Of a stretch of DNA of 64,000 nt, positions 27,819 through 36,529 are shown in pieces; position 1 is the first letter of the stretch; each line of letters opens with the position of its first letter. A program made the translations under genes and the position numbers. This DNA is from Pantoea sp. A4 (GTDB lineage: Bacteria; Pseudomonadota; Gammaproteobacteria; Enterobacterales; Enterobacteriaceae), in contig NZ_ALXE01000009.1 in NCBI RefSeq assembly GCF_000295955.2, positions 1 to 64,000 of the forward strand, in the 5' to 3' direction. The notes under the pieces were generated by a model that worked only from the letters and a program-made list of their open reading frames with translations, had not been told where the DNA came from and did not search any database.

Positions 27819-28091
27819 ATGAATAATGCAGACTTCACTCGCCTGGCCGGTGTTGTGCTGGGCGAGGCGGTGGTCGCGCTGCTGAGCAGCGATGACCATG
27901 TCAGCGCAGACGGCGTGGCACGGCAGCTTCGCGCTATGAACAGCGACGAGACGAACCCGGAAATACGTGCAGCTATTGCCTTGGCGCTGGGCGAGGTGCA
28001 GAGCGAGTTTTTCCAGTCCCGTGAGAGCCGCGACGCAGACGTGCTGGTATTCGGTGCGCTGACAGGCCCGAATGGCGGTAATAATAAGTAA
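27819..28091 (+). CDS. YmgA/AriR-like small connector protein, copy B
   Basis: 90 residues from ATG 27819, the start aligned with 12948. Core VVLGEAVVALLSSDDHVSAD, LRAMNSDE, AAIALALGEVQSEF, then a 20-residue tail that copy A lacks because of an early stop after the conserved part. Second gene of the operon. Confidence 0.75.
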   Translation: MNNADFTRLAGVVLGEAVVALLSSDDHVSADGVARQLRAMNSDETNPEIRAAIALALGEVQSEFFQSRESRDADVLVFGALTGPNGGNNK

Positions 28092-28145
28092 TTGAAGAAC
28101 TAATCTCCGACTAGTGCGGAGAGTGGCAGGACGCCCGCAGGACGC

Positions 28146-28170
28146 GGCTACCGGATGGTGGCCGTTTTTT
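28146..28170 (+). terminator. Intergenic terminator/attenuator before ariR (copy B)
   Basis: GGCTACCGGATGGTGGCC followed by G and six T. Paired bases change in a compatible way relative to 13273-13298, supporting a real RNA hairpin. Confidence 0.65.
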
Positions 28171-28224
28171 ATTTCAGGCAGTGAGCCTGGCCACTTTTGC
28201 CCGCAGGACCTGACGGATTACATC

Positions 28225-28488
28225 ATGCTAAACAAACAGCCGACCACGACAGAAGCCGACATCATTCAGCACTTCCGCAGCGGCGGCGACGCGCTGGCCG
28301 ACGAAACCGCCGTGCTGGACGCTGTTATCCGCGACATCGTTATTCACGGTAAAAAGGTAACCAGCAAAGCGATCATTCTTCATCTGATCGCCCAACTGGA
28401 GAGCACCACAGACGTGGTTAAACTGGACGTGCTTCGCAGCGCGCTGGAAATCGTGGTGGGCAAAACACCGGACGACGAAGGCTTCTAA
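28225..28488 (+). CDS. ariR: AriR/YmgB regulator, copy B
   Basis: 87 residues from ATG 28225, AriR fold as for 13352: AVLDAVIRDIVIHGKKVTSK, IILHLIAQLESTTDV and LRSALEIVVGKTPDD. The two copies differ mainly in the first 25 residues. Behind the conserved hairpin. Confidence 0.85.
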   Translation: MLNKQPTTTEADIIQHFRSGGDALADETAVLDAVIRDIVIHGKKVTSKAIILHLIAQLESTTDVVKLDVLRSALEIVVGKTPDDEGF

Positions 28489-28696
28489 TATTAATTCTGC
28501 TGCGCAGATGCCAGCGCAGCCGGGTAGTCAAATCCCCCTTTTGAAGCCATGCGGAGTAGCTCAGGGGGGCGGCAAGGGTTAAGGCAATCCAGACTTTCAC
28601 AGGCATCTCCTGGTTTGAATGATGCCACTCCCACCAGTGTGGCACGACAATGTTGTTGCACGAGGGGTGTACGTCAAAACGGTAGGAATCTGAAGG

Positions 28697-28894
28697 TCAG
28701 TGCATCTGCTGAGCAAGCATCCTGACGGCGCGTTCGCAGCTTTCGCGCATCCCGGCTGCGTCGGCCGTTTCGCCCATGCTGTGCAGGGCGTTGGTGATTA
28801 CGTGAAGGGTCAAGTACTGGTCCGGCTTAAGAAGGCGCGCCACGACCGTTCCGATAACGGCCTAGATATCTTCGGCGGTGGTGTCATCAATCAT
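28697..28894 (-). pseudogene. AriR-like gene with early stop (copy of 13843-14040)
   Basis: From ATG 28894 the frame aligns with 13843-14040 but TAG replaces the Tyr codon at codon 11 (DI-stop-AVIG). The rest is open to TGA 28697. Restart from the internal ATG at HSMGE would lack the core, so it is probably inactive. Confidence 0.75.
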
Positions 28895-28972
28895 ATGACC
28901 TCCGTCCGCAAGGTGGATAAGTATACAGTATAAAAGAAAGACGTCGTGGCGGATACCGCGCCGCCCCGGCCG

Positions 28973-29224
28973 TCAGTGGAGCTTCTGCTCTGTCAGGCTG
29001 GCCACGCCGGTCTTTTCACTGCCGCGGATCTGCATTTCCCGCCGGACCTCTTCGATAGCGCGCAGCCCGGCGCGAATCCGATCTTCATCCGTTTCATTTT
29101 CAATGGCCGACTGCAGGCGATCCGTGAGGGCCGCCCAGCTGATGGCCACGTCCTCATCCAGCAGCGCGGTGACGGCCTCGCCAATCATGATGTCGGCCAT
29201 ATTTTCTTCAAAGTCATTTTTCAT
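28973..29224 (-). CDS. AriR-like small protein, copy B
   Basis: 83 residues from ATG 29224 (MKNDFEE). Core DIMIGEAVTALLDEDVAISW, LTDRLQSAIENETDE and RAGLRAIEEVRREM, as in 14115-14375. The C-terminal 20 residues differ between copies. Lies between bluF and the broken 28697 gene. Confidence 0.65.
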   Translation of the reverse strand: MKNDFEENMADIMIGEAVTALLDEDVAISWAALTDRLQSAIENETDEDRIRAGLRAIEEVRREMQIRGSEKTGVASLTEQKLH

Positions 29225-29367
29225 GGGGGCTTTCCGGCAGCAGGTTTCGGGCTCAGAGCTTACCACAGTGCAGTTAGCCAGAACATTCACAGGGACAATA
29301 ACCTGTGAAAACTTTTGCGCTGCTGCGTCAGCGCTGTCCGGCAGAGATATGCTGTCCTGAAAATACC

Positions 29368-29673
29368 TTACTTCAGCGCTGGTAATTTCTTTCTGCGTAC
29401 GCGCGGCTTTGCTGCGGGCGTTGCGGCATCCGCCCCCGGTGAGGGCTTCTCCAGGCGGTACAGGAAGATATCGCCGCGCTCCGCCTAGCTCGCTGGCCAG
29501 ATCATCGCCGCATTCCCATCCTCCACGTAAAGCTCGCCCAGCGGCTGTACAACGGCCCAAGGCACGCCCAGCGTGCGGCGCAGTTGCAGGAGCTCCTGGG
29601 CCATCGCCACGACCTCCGCCTCATGGCTGTCCGGATTCTCCACGATCTGGCTGAGTCGGTCTTCGCTAATCAT
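29368..29673 (-). pseudogene. Hypothetical gene with an internal stop
   Basis: From ATG 29673 (GGGGG upstream) the frame reads MISEDRLSQIVENPDSHEAEV, AQELLQLRRTLGVP and AAMIWPAS, then TAG at 29485. Coding continues in frame (AERGDIFLYRLEKPSP ... RVRRKKLPALK) to TAA 29368. The N-terminal style resembles small prophage proteins, but I do not recognise it firmly. Absent from island A. Confidence 0.5.
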
Positions 29674-29910
29674 CGCTGTTTCCCCCTGTCCGTTATTTCC
29701 TGTTGCACTGATAGTCGCCGGCGTATTGCCGGACACGCCCTGCTGACGCATGCTGCAGGAAGCTGCAGCGCTGAAAGGGGCTTAGATATTGTCTTTAAGA
29801 AATTTTTACGCCTGATACCGTGCTGATGGCTTGCAGAGTGCGCAACCAGTTTTACGCTGGGCATACCGGTGAAAAGAGTACCGATTTTAAAACAATAAAA
29901 GGCGAAAAAA

Positions 29911-30098
29911 ATGATTTTAAGTGAGTTTATGCTGAAGGTGAGCCGCTGGCCTGACATGCATTTCACAGCAATTGAAAGCGAGCAGCGCGAGGCCGGCATC
30001 GAGATTTATGCCCTCGACGAAAAGCCGGCTGCTGATTTACCGCACGCAGGATGCGCAGCATGCGTCGGCCATGATGACGCATTTCCGCTCCTGACTTA
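29911..30098 (+). pseudogene. Small frameshifted gene
   Basis: ATG 29911 follows AAAGGCG. The first 38 codons (SEFMLKVSRWPDM ... EIYALDE) look coding. Then the better reading moves to another frame (SRLLIYRTQDAQHASAMM) to a TGA near 30098, implying a shift at GAAAAG. Function unknown. Confidence 0.35.
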
Positions 30099-30186
30099 AA
30101 AAGGCCAACCGCGGCAGGAAAAGGCTGATGTGCCCGCGGCCGTTATGACCACGCAGCTTCCGCCTCACCGAGCCGCGTCCTGTTAA

Positions 30187-31386
30187 TCACAGTGGGCCCG
30201 CGGGTCCTTTTTCTGATCCGGCGCTACAGACAGCCTCGCGGGTCTCCGGCCAGGCAACGGCCGCGCCCTCTGCGGTGAACAGCGCGCCCTGGAAATCAGT
30301 GACCCCGGCCGCCTCCAGCCACATCCACTCTTCCGGCTGCTCGATACCCGCCGCGATTACGTTAATCTCCAGCGCTGAGCAGCAGCGCAGCACCGCGTGT
30401 ACCACCGCCTGACGTGGGCCGCTGCGGTGAATATTACGCACGATCGAAGCCCCGATGCGTACGCGGTCCGGCTGGACGTGCGCCAGCAGAGACAGCCCGG
30501 CGGAGCCGTCACCGAAGTTATCGATAGAGAGGCTGATGCCGGCCTGCTTCAACTGCCGCACCGCTGCGGAAAATGCTTTCAGCTGAGAAATCACCTCCGT
30601 CTCGCTGACACCCAGTATGATTTGCTGCGGTACCAGTTTAGCGCTGTCGATGGCGCTGACAATCCGACCAACGGCATCAGGAACGGATACCAGCGTCCCG
30701 GGCAGAATACTGAGGTAGAGCATAGTGTCGACGGGACACGATCTGCCGACTCTTTGCAACGCCTCGGTGACCGCAGCGAGATTATGTACGTACATCTCAT
30801 CGCCTGAGAGCCCTTCCTGCGCATCATCGGGTATGACCTCAAGGGCCGTGATCTTACGGCCGAGCGGATCGACCACCGGGAGGAAGGTCACGCCCGCCGC
30901 GGGCGCTGGTGACCCGTTCTCATCCGGCACAAAGTCCCAGTCGTCAGCGGGCAGAACCTCAAAGTAGTTTTCTTTCTCCCGGGCCTCCACGAAGGTTCGC
31001 AGAAACTGCAGGCCACGATCATCATACGTCAGGCGGTACTTAGAGGTGCCGCGGTCAAGCACCGCCTGCAGCACGCTGCCTCGGGGGTGATGGCGCAGAT
31101 CGAACAGCTCCATGCCGTGGTTGCCGAAGCGCCTCGACGGCGAGTAATCGCGCATCAGCTCAACCACGTTGTGGTGACGCTGGTCGGCGCAGATGCGGCC
31201 GTAGGTGTCCAGCACGTCCTGTTCCGGGCCTTCCAGGATCTGGAAGAAGTGCGTGCCGTTAAACAGCAGGATGCCCGTCACCTGGTGGCGGGCGTTGAGC
31301 AGCCTTGCCTTTTCCGCCATGCCCGGCAGGATGCTGACGGGCACGTCATCGGCGAGGTGGCTCCGGTAAATTATGGTTGTAAGCAT
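30187..31386 (-). CDS. bluF: BLUF-EAL blue-light sensor (BluF), copy B
   Basis: 399 residues from ATG 31386 (MLTT). BLUF residues Tyr7, Asn31 and Gln49 are intact. The EAL domain is degenerate in the same way as copy A. It differs from copy A mostly in the linker (about 150-230) and carries a longer C-terminus (CSAGSEKGPAGPL). Both copies are open, so the plasmid encodes two light sensors that might respond differently. As for copy A, no BluR gene is present. Confidence 0.9.
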   Translation of the reverse strand: MLTTIIYRSHLADDVPVSILPGMAEKARLLNARHQVTGILLFNGTHFFQILEGPEQDVLDTYGRICADQRHHNVVELMRDYSPSRRFGNHGMELFDLRHHPRGSVLQAVLDRGTSKYRLTYDDRGLQFLRTFVEAREKENYFEVLPADDWDFVPDENGSPAPAAGVTFLPVVDPLGRKITALEVIPDDAQEGLSGDEMYVHNLAAVTEALQRVGRSCPVDTMLYLSILPGTLVSVPDAVGRIVSAIDSAKLVPQQIILGVSETEVISQLKAFSAAVRQLKQAGISLSIDNFGDGSAGLSLLAHVQPDRVRIGASIVRNIHRSGPRQAVVHAVLRCCSALEINVIAAGIEQPEEWMWLEAAGVTDFQGALFTAEGAAVAWPETREAVCSAGSEKGPAGPL

Positions 31387-31661
31387 TTCAGGCTCCGAAT
31401 TGCCGCAGATTGTCACGGGCACGATAGCAGCCGGCCGCGCTTTTTCAAACTGGACCAGTAACGGGCGTGGTGAAATGCGACTTGAATATCGAGGAATGCG
31501 TTAAACGGTAATCTGTAACGCGCGCAGGGCCTTTTACTCATAATTATTGAAATAAATTATTACGCATTAAGGTTTTTTCAGAATATCCTCCGGGCACTTT
31601 CTTCAATTGTGTTTACAGTGTGACGTGAGGCTGTCATCAACGTGAAACGGAGGTAGTAAAT

Positions 31662-31922
31662 TTGTCTATTCAACATGACGGGAAAGGGCACGTCATTATT
31701 GGCGAGGCGGCACTGAGCCTGGCGCTTGGCGAAAAGGAAATAAGCGTGCATTCGCTTATTGCCGAGCTAGGACACATGGCGGAGGCCGACGGCAGCGATA
31801 ATCGTCTCACTGAAATAGCCGCAGCCAGAATCTGGCTGAAGAGCTTTCACGAGCCGGAGCAGGCCGTCCGGCTCGTGCCGTACCTGCAGACTCTTGCGGG
31901 CCTAAGCGACGAGAAGAACTGA
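31662..31922 (+). CDS. AriR-like small protein with TTG start, copy B
   Basis: 86 residues, TTG 31662 with CGGAGGT upstream, as in the copy at 16131. Core HVIIGEAALSLALGEKEISV and LIAELGHMAE. The unusual TTG start and strong ribosome site are conserved in both copies, so weak initiation may be functional. Diverges from bluF. Confidence 0.75.
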   Translation: MSIQHDGKGHVIIGEAALSLALGEKEISVHSLIAELGHMAEADGSDNRLTEIAAARIWLKSFHEPEQAVRLVPYLQTLAGLSDEKN

Positions 31923-32121
31923 CGCCAAAGGACGTAGTCCGGCTCTGGCCGGAAGACAACGATGAAGATGACCTCAGCGGTCGCGCTCAGGCGTCTACCG
32001 GACGGATAACCTGTCAGGGACGACAACCTCCGCTTATCCCGCGCTTAAATCGCATTAGAAATTAATTCCTCCGTTATATTCAGGCATAAATTGCTCCTTT
32101 TATCATGGAAGGATGCCGCCT

Positions 32122-32355
32122 ATGTGGCAGTTTTACTATCTGCTCAGAAAAGATCAGCAGGACCAGCTGCTCGTGAAGGGCTGCGTGAGACTTGAGGACA
32201 ACTCTGAGCGTCATTTTTTGGGCTCGGCCGTGAGCTACCGGCACGCATATCAGATTGCGTCACAGCAGCTGTAGAAAAGGGCCAGCATCTGCCGCCTGTG
32301 CGTGGACGAAAACATGACTGAAGCGCGGTACGCCTCGCTTTTACCGCCCGCGTAG
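32122..32355 (+). pseudogene. Small gene with internal TAG
   Basis: ATG 32122 after GGAAGGATG. Reads MWQFYYLLRKDQQDQLLVKG ... YRHAYQIASQQL, then TAG (32272-32274), then KRASICRLCVDENMTEARY to TAG 32355. A 50-residue product may still be made. Family unknown. Confidence 0.45.
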
Positions 32356-32460
32356 TGAGCGGTTTTTACGCTTAAGTCACAGACCGGATATTTGTTCACC
32401 TTCAGGTACCGTCACGAGGCTAAACTTAACGTTACCCGATACCGGGTGAGGGAGGTAACC

Positions 32461-32583
32461 ATGGCTGACAGTAACGAAAAAAATGTGAAGGATGGCAAAG
32501 ACGCCGACCACAGCAAGCTGCCCGCTGGCAACAAAAAAGACACCAGGGACAGCGATAAGATGAAACAGAAGGGCGTCAAATAG
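32461..32583 (+). CDS. 40-residue charged protein
   Basis: ATG 32461 has an excellent site (GGGAGGTAACC). The product is Lys/Asp-rich without hydrophobic segments and predicted disordered. The next small gene starts 2 bases after its stop, so the two are translationally close and end at the hairpin 32716-32737. Resembles hydrophilic stress peptides; function unknown. Confidence 0.55.
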   Translation: MADSNEKNVKDGKDADHSKLPAGNKKDTRDSDKMKQKGVK

Positions 32584-32584
32584 C

Positions 32585-32716
32585 ATGTCTGACCAGCCGA
32601 TGCCTGACGATGCGACGCCGCTGCCGGACCACGAGCCGGCGCCCAGTCATGAAGACGAGTTGCCGTGCGGCGAAAGAGATACTCCGCCCGATCGGGGCGC
32701 TACCCTGCTTATTTAA
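32585..32716 (+). CDS. 43-residue acidic, proline-rich protein
   Basis: ATG 32585, just after the 40-residue gene. Product is Pro/Asp/Glu-rich (PDDATPLPDHEPAPSHEDE). No ribosome site of its own, so it likely depends on upstream translation. Stop merges into the terminator stem. Function unknown. Confidence 0.45.
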   Translation: MSDQPMPDDATPLPDHEPAPSHEDELPCGERDTPPDRGATLLI

Positions 32717-32737
32717 CCGCCTCCGGGCGGTTTTTTT
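32716..32737 (+). terminator. Intrinsic terminator after small-protein pair
   Basis: ACCGCCTCCGGGCGGT with seven T, the same stem as at 8079-8100. Confidence 0.8.
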
Positions 32738-32833
32738 GATGCTTATATCTGCGCGCCGCTTATCGCGATACACTGACTATATCCCCCAATAAGCGGAGCG
32801 CCTCTGAAAACCGAAAATGAAATAGAGGAACTG

Positions 32834-33004
32834 ATGCATGAAATCATCGGGCTGGCCATTAGGCAGGTACTGCACAGGGCCGGGGCAGTCAGCCCGCAAG
32901 AACTTATCGGCACGCTGTGGCGCCTGAAGGAGTCCGGTACCGATATGGCCATGCGCGAGGCCTGCAGCTTGGCCATCCGGATTTTTGCCGCCAAACTTAA
33001 CTGA
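32834..33004 (+). CDS. AriR-like small protein (56 residues)
   Basis: ATG 32834 preceded by AGAGGAACTG. HEIIGLAIRQVLHRAGAVSP, LIGTLWRLKES and MREACSLAIRIFAA align with the 13843-14040 product. An in-frame non-ATG start about 30 bases upstream could add ten residues. Not part of the duplicated islands. Confidence 0.6.
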   Translation: MHEIIGLAIRQVLHRAGAVSPQELIGTLWRLKESGTDMAMREACSLAIRIFAAKLN

Positions 33005-33040
33005 AATAGCCCCGTCACGCAGGTGTTATGAGGCCTGCCC

Positions 33041-33289
33041 TCAGGCATCGTCCGGCGTGTGACTGACAATAAGCTCTAGCACGCTGCGCAGCACCACCTG
33101 TCTCTGCGCGTCACGCTCGTGCTCAAGGTCGCGAATGATGTGGATGATGAGCGTTTTATTGGTCAGCTTTCCGCCTGAGGCCAGAATCGCCTGTATAGCC
33201 TCTTCAAGCTCCTGACTTTCAGCCGCCAGCGCGTTGCCGCCGTTCTGCAGGCGGCTGCGGATTGTGATCACTGAGTCGGTATTTTTCAT
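33041..33289 (-). CDS. AriR-like protein, third paralogue
   Basis: 82 residues from ATG 33289. Same layout as AriR: ALAAESQELEEAIQAILASGGKLTNK, LIIHIIRDLEHERDAQ, VLRSVLELIVSHTPDD. More diverged from 13352 and 28225 than those are from each other. Lone minus-strand gene, convergent with 32834. Confidence 0.75.
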   Translation of the reverse strand: MKNTDSVITIRSRLQNGGNALAAESQELEEAIQAILASGGKLTNKTLIIHIIRDLEHERDAQRQVVLRSVLELIVSHTPDDA

Positions 33290-33520
33290 GCTGTGAAGGT
33301 CCCTGCCGGAACATCCTGAGCGGATGAAGGCGATAATGGTGTTGACGCGGATTGTTATTATGTGTCCAGCAGCGCTACATCTGCAAAACGTACCCGATGA
33401 CAGAGAAATTATAGGTTAAAAGGAGCTGCGGTGCGCTTCGTTAATCATGGCGCGCGTATGCAGTCATCTTGCGAAGTCAGGTAAAGTCGGGCGCTCAGCG
33501 CCCGCTGACGGAAGCTGTGG
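33290..33520. other. Intergenic region
   Basis: No gene seen. CGGGCGCTCAGCGCCCG just before the 33521 stop is a GC hairpin without a good T run. Confidence 0.35.
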
Positions 33521-33829
33521 TTATCTCATTTTATCTTCATCATCAAACTGCAGGCGAATGATGGCCTCGCCGCCGGCATTGTGAATGTCTGCATCAGACA
33601 GCATCCATTTCGCATTTGCACCCCGGCGCACACCAATAGTACGGAAGTCGCGCAGCCAGCTGATGGCATCGCTGATACGCCGGCTGCGGCTGCTGATTTT
33701 CTCTGCTTTAAACATAATGTTCAGCTCTGTCAGGAGAGCGTCAACGGATATTTCCTCTTCACGCACGGCAAGATTGACTGCTGCTTCACCAATAACTGCG
33801 TGACCGGTCATGTCTTCGCTGTACAACAC
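33521..33829 (-). CDS. AriR-like protein with C-terminal extension
   Basis: 102 residues from GTG 33829, with GAGGTG five bases upstream. Core HAVIGEAAVNLAVREEEISV, LLTELNIMFKAE, ISWLRDF matches the 16131/26937 sub-group, then a unique 40-residue tail (VRRGANAKWMLSDADIHNAGGEA) not present in other paralogues. The extra domain is unknown. Confidence 0.7.
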   Translation of the reverse strand: MLYSEDMTGHAVIGEAAVNLAVREEEISVDALLTELNIMFKAEKISSRSRRISDAISWLRDFRTIGVRRGANAKWMLSDADIHNAGGEAIIRLQFDDEDKMR

Positions 33830-34331
33830 GTTTACACCTCGCTTAAAAAAACAATGGAAATAATCTCAACCATATCCCTATTATAGCAAGTTGCGGAGAA
33901 TAATTTAAACTATTAGCATGTTTGTCGGGTATGGGTTAATAATAAATAGATTGAAAATTTTTTTTATTATAAGTTTATGATATTATTCTGATATATCGAT
34001 GTCGTGTGTTTTATCCTGAGGAAATATTTCTCACCGTGACCTGCATCTAGGTCAAAGAGAGTGGAACCTCCAAGCGGAAACACCGTGCATGCTGCGTGTA
34101 TCAGATTGCGCTAGGGCTTGCCCCTTAGGGTTTCTGCGTTATCATGCTCTGGTGTAGAGAAGCCAAGGATGTCCGGAACGGTTTTACTCCACAACGAGTT
34201 TTCTGCAAATAATATCATCATGCACCCCACACCCTCGTTTATTTTCTGCAGAGGATAGATAATGTCCGAAGCGTAAAATTCAACCACTTCCACACTGGCG
34301 CTATGCTTAAATATAAATCTGTCTGTTCGCA
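33830..34331. other. AT-rich intergenic region
   Basis: No gene supported. A minus-strand frame at 34111-34293 has no ribosome site and overlaps the likely 5' part of the next gene. Confidence 0.35.
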
Positions 34332-34921
34332 GTGGTACTTGCAGTAAATCCTGAAAAAACCGAAGAATACAGACGTCACTTTAAGCCGAATATCTTCATG
34401 CTAGAGATTTCAAAATGTGGCAGATATGCCGTTGTGCAAACCTGTAATGCTCCTAGTGAAGATGGGAATATCCTGTCGGTGATGGATTTGCAGACCAAAA
34501 CAATTCTGTTTTCTGTTACTCCATCAACAGGCTGGGCCTCTCGCTATAAATTCAAAGTAGAAGACGATGGACGATTGCTATCGCTCAGGTGTGAACATCG
34601 AGGTATTGGCTGGTTCAGCTACTCGCACTATGGAACATTCAATGATGAATTTGCTTACCTAAAGGCTCGGCTTGAGAAAGGGGATTACAGCCTGAAAATT
34701 CTGGCTGCGAGAGAGTGGTTATACTCAAGTGTTGACAAAAAAATGCTCGGATCGTGTTAGGTGTACTAGAGTCGGCAATATCCGAAGGGGCTGATGTGCG
34801 GCCTTACTGGGGCTCTATTGCACATCGAATTCGTGGAGAAGCCTTTGAAATTTTAAGTGATCCGGCTAATGCACTATGCGCGTATGAAACAGCCATCAGC
34901 CTCAATCCAAAATTGGTGTAA
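34332..34921 (+). pseudogene. Frameshifted gene with a TPR-like C-terminal end
   Basis: The first frame (34332-34760) gives NIFMLEISKCGRYAVVQTCN and DGRLLSLRCEHRG, a WD/propeller-like pattern, and stops soon after a run of A near 34740. Another frame continues with VLGVLESAISEGADVRPYWG and ALCAYETAISLNPKL, a TPR-like helix pair, to TAA 34921. One frameshift joins them. The 5' end is uncertain. Confidence 0.5.
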
Positions 34922-35148
34922 TAAAGCAGACTTTCAGCACTTAAGAAGCAATTATCACATAATTAATGTAAGCGTCTCACCTGCACTGTCTTGCGCTTTG
35001 TACTATCCGTCGTACCCAGCCGCTAAACTCTGACAGTGAAGGTGATACCTGTTTCTGCTAATCGAATTCAGTGCTCGATATTTTTACTAATATCAATCTA
35101 GGCGTGGACTAATCCCGCCTTCTCATTAGCTTTTGAATGGAGATTACA

Positions 35149-36189
35149 ATGGAACTTGTAAAAGAAGCGGAACTGAACAGGCGCGTCTCATGGGGAAGTA
35201 TCATTGCTGGCGTGGTAACTGTAATTGCAGTATCCCTACTATTAGCTACTCTTGGGTCCAGCCTGGGTTTTTCAATGCTTTCACCTCAGTCTGACGATGT
35301 AATCAACGGTGCTGACAAGGCTGTTCTCATATGGTCAGTTATCTCGATAGTACTGAGTCTAGCCTGCGGCGGTTTCGTGGCTGGCAGGCTGGCGGGGGCG
35401 GATGGAACCATCCATGGATTTCTATCATGGGCGACATCTCTGCTCGTGGCTTCAGTGCTGGGCTTCGCCGCCGCTGGCGGCATTTTGCAAATGGCCGGAA
35501 GCGCAATTGGCGCGGCAGCATCTGCCACAGGTACTGCCGTGAGTGGATTGGGCAATGCTGCTGGAAAAGCGTCTGGCACAACAGCAGATATAGCCCAGAA
35601 CATTGCTGACAGGCTCGGACTGAACACTCAGCTCACGGCCCCACTTGCGAACGGACAGGTACTAGATGCGCTGCGCAAGAGTAATATAAGAGAACTTCAG
35701 CCGGAGTTTCTGCAGTCCCAGCTTCAGGCAGCCGGAAGTGATATCGCGAGCTCTGTCAAAGATTTGGCCATTAACCCGGGCAACAGTGACGCCATTATTA
35801 ACACGTTAAGCGATAAACTGAAGTCACGGGCGGAAGCTGTCAGCAAAGGTGTCGACAGGAATGAGGTAAAAAAAGCGCTGACAGACAATACCCGCCTGTC
35901 ATCTGAAGAAGCAGACAAGGCCGTTGATAACTTCATTCAGGCCCGTGACAAAACCGTTCAGGAGGTAAGCGAGCGTATGGCTCAGCTCCAGAGTAATCTG
36001 AACGATGCGAAAGCGCAGTACGCTGAATTTAAAAAACAGGCAAAAGAGAAAGCTGATGAAGCCGCCAGCGCGGCTGCAAAAATTGCATTATGGTCGTTTT
36101 TTGCTCTTCTGTTAGGCGCTGTTGTCAGTTCGCTGGCCGGTTTATGGGGAGTCAATACTCACCCTTCATACCGAAAAATCAGAGCCTGA
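35149..36189 (+). CDS. Membrane protein with long coiled central domain
   Basis: 346 residues from ATG 35149 (GGAG six bases upstream; an ATG 12 bases earlier has none). Predicted TM segments at about 13-40, 58-80 and 88-112, then an Ala/Gly-rich stretch, a charged helical domain (about 150-310) and a final TM at about 315-340. Looks like a small-residue-rich inner-membrane protein with a cytoplasmic or periplasmic coiled region. Family not named. Own terminator at 36272. Confidence 0.7.
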   Translation: MELVKEAELNRRVSWGSIIAGVVTVIAVSLLLATLGSSLGFSMLSPQSDDVINGADKAVLIWSVISIVLSLACGGFVAGRLAGADGTIHGFLSWATSLLVASVLGFAAAGGILQMAGSAIGAAASATGTAVSGLGNAAGKASGTTADIAQNIADRLGLNTQLTAPLANGQVLDALRKSNIRELQPEFLQSQLQAAGSDIASSVKDLAINPGNSDAIINTLSDKLKSRAEAVSKGVDRNEVKKALTDNTRLSSEEADKAVDNFIQARDKTVQEVSERMAQLQSNLNDAKAQYAEFKKQAKEKADEAASAAAKIALWSFFALLLGAVVSSLAGLWGVNTHPSYRKIRA

Positions 36190-36271
36190 AAAGAATCGGA
36201 AGACATGATCATCACACTGGCATTCCGTTACCTTTTCTGATGTGTGGTTCATCTGCAAATTCACCATAAAT

Positions 36272-36305
36272 AAAAAGGCCTGCGATTAAAGCCGCAGGCC
36301 TTTTG
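36272..36305 (+). terminator. Intrinsic terminator
   Basis: AAAAAGGCCTGCG...CGCAGGCCTTTT, a strong stem with A/T tracts, active in both directions. Confidence 0.8.
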
Positions 36306-36529
36306 TATGCTGAAAAGTGCAACTGTCCCGGACGTGTCGGGTGCCTCCCGATAGGTCAGAAAAGCCAGAGCCTGACCCGCTTATTGGCTTAGGCTTACGC
36401 CCGTTTGTGGCTTAGCCCCACCGCTGAGGGGGGATTCACCGCATAAGAAAAAATAGCACATACTACACGACAGCCTGGCGAATTTTTATTTATAACTGAT
36501 ACTGATGTGTCGTGTTCAGGGAGGCACTT
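36306..36529. other. GC-rich intergenic segment with hairpins
   Basis: On the minus strand GGGGCTAAGCC and GCCTAAGCC can pair imperfectly with neighbouring segments, and GGGAGGCACCCGAC lies nearby. A structured RNA is possible, but no promoter-terminator pair is convincing. Confidence 0.25.

Larger units (their letters stand above)
24780..32035. repeat. Stress/light island, copy B
   Basis: Same order and orientation as 10780-16495, with extra genes 25438-26031 and 29368-30098. Lesions differ from copy A: KGG gene and one AriR-like gene carry stop codons here, whereas copy A lost the 26937 homologue and the 25438 gene. See copy A for details. Confidence 0.85.

Noticed and set aside
36306..36529. 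hok/sok-type toxin-antitoxin RNA
   Set aside because: Some hairpins, but no Hok-like peptide on either strand and no clear antisense promoter.
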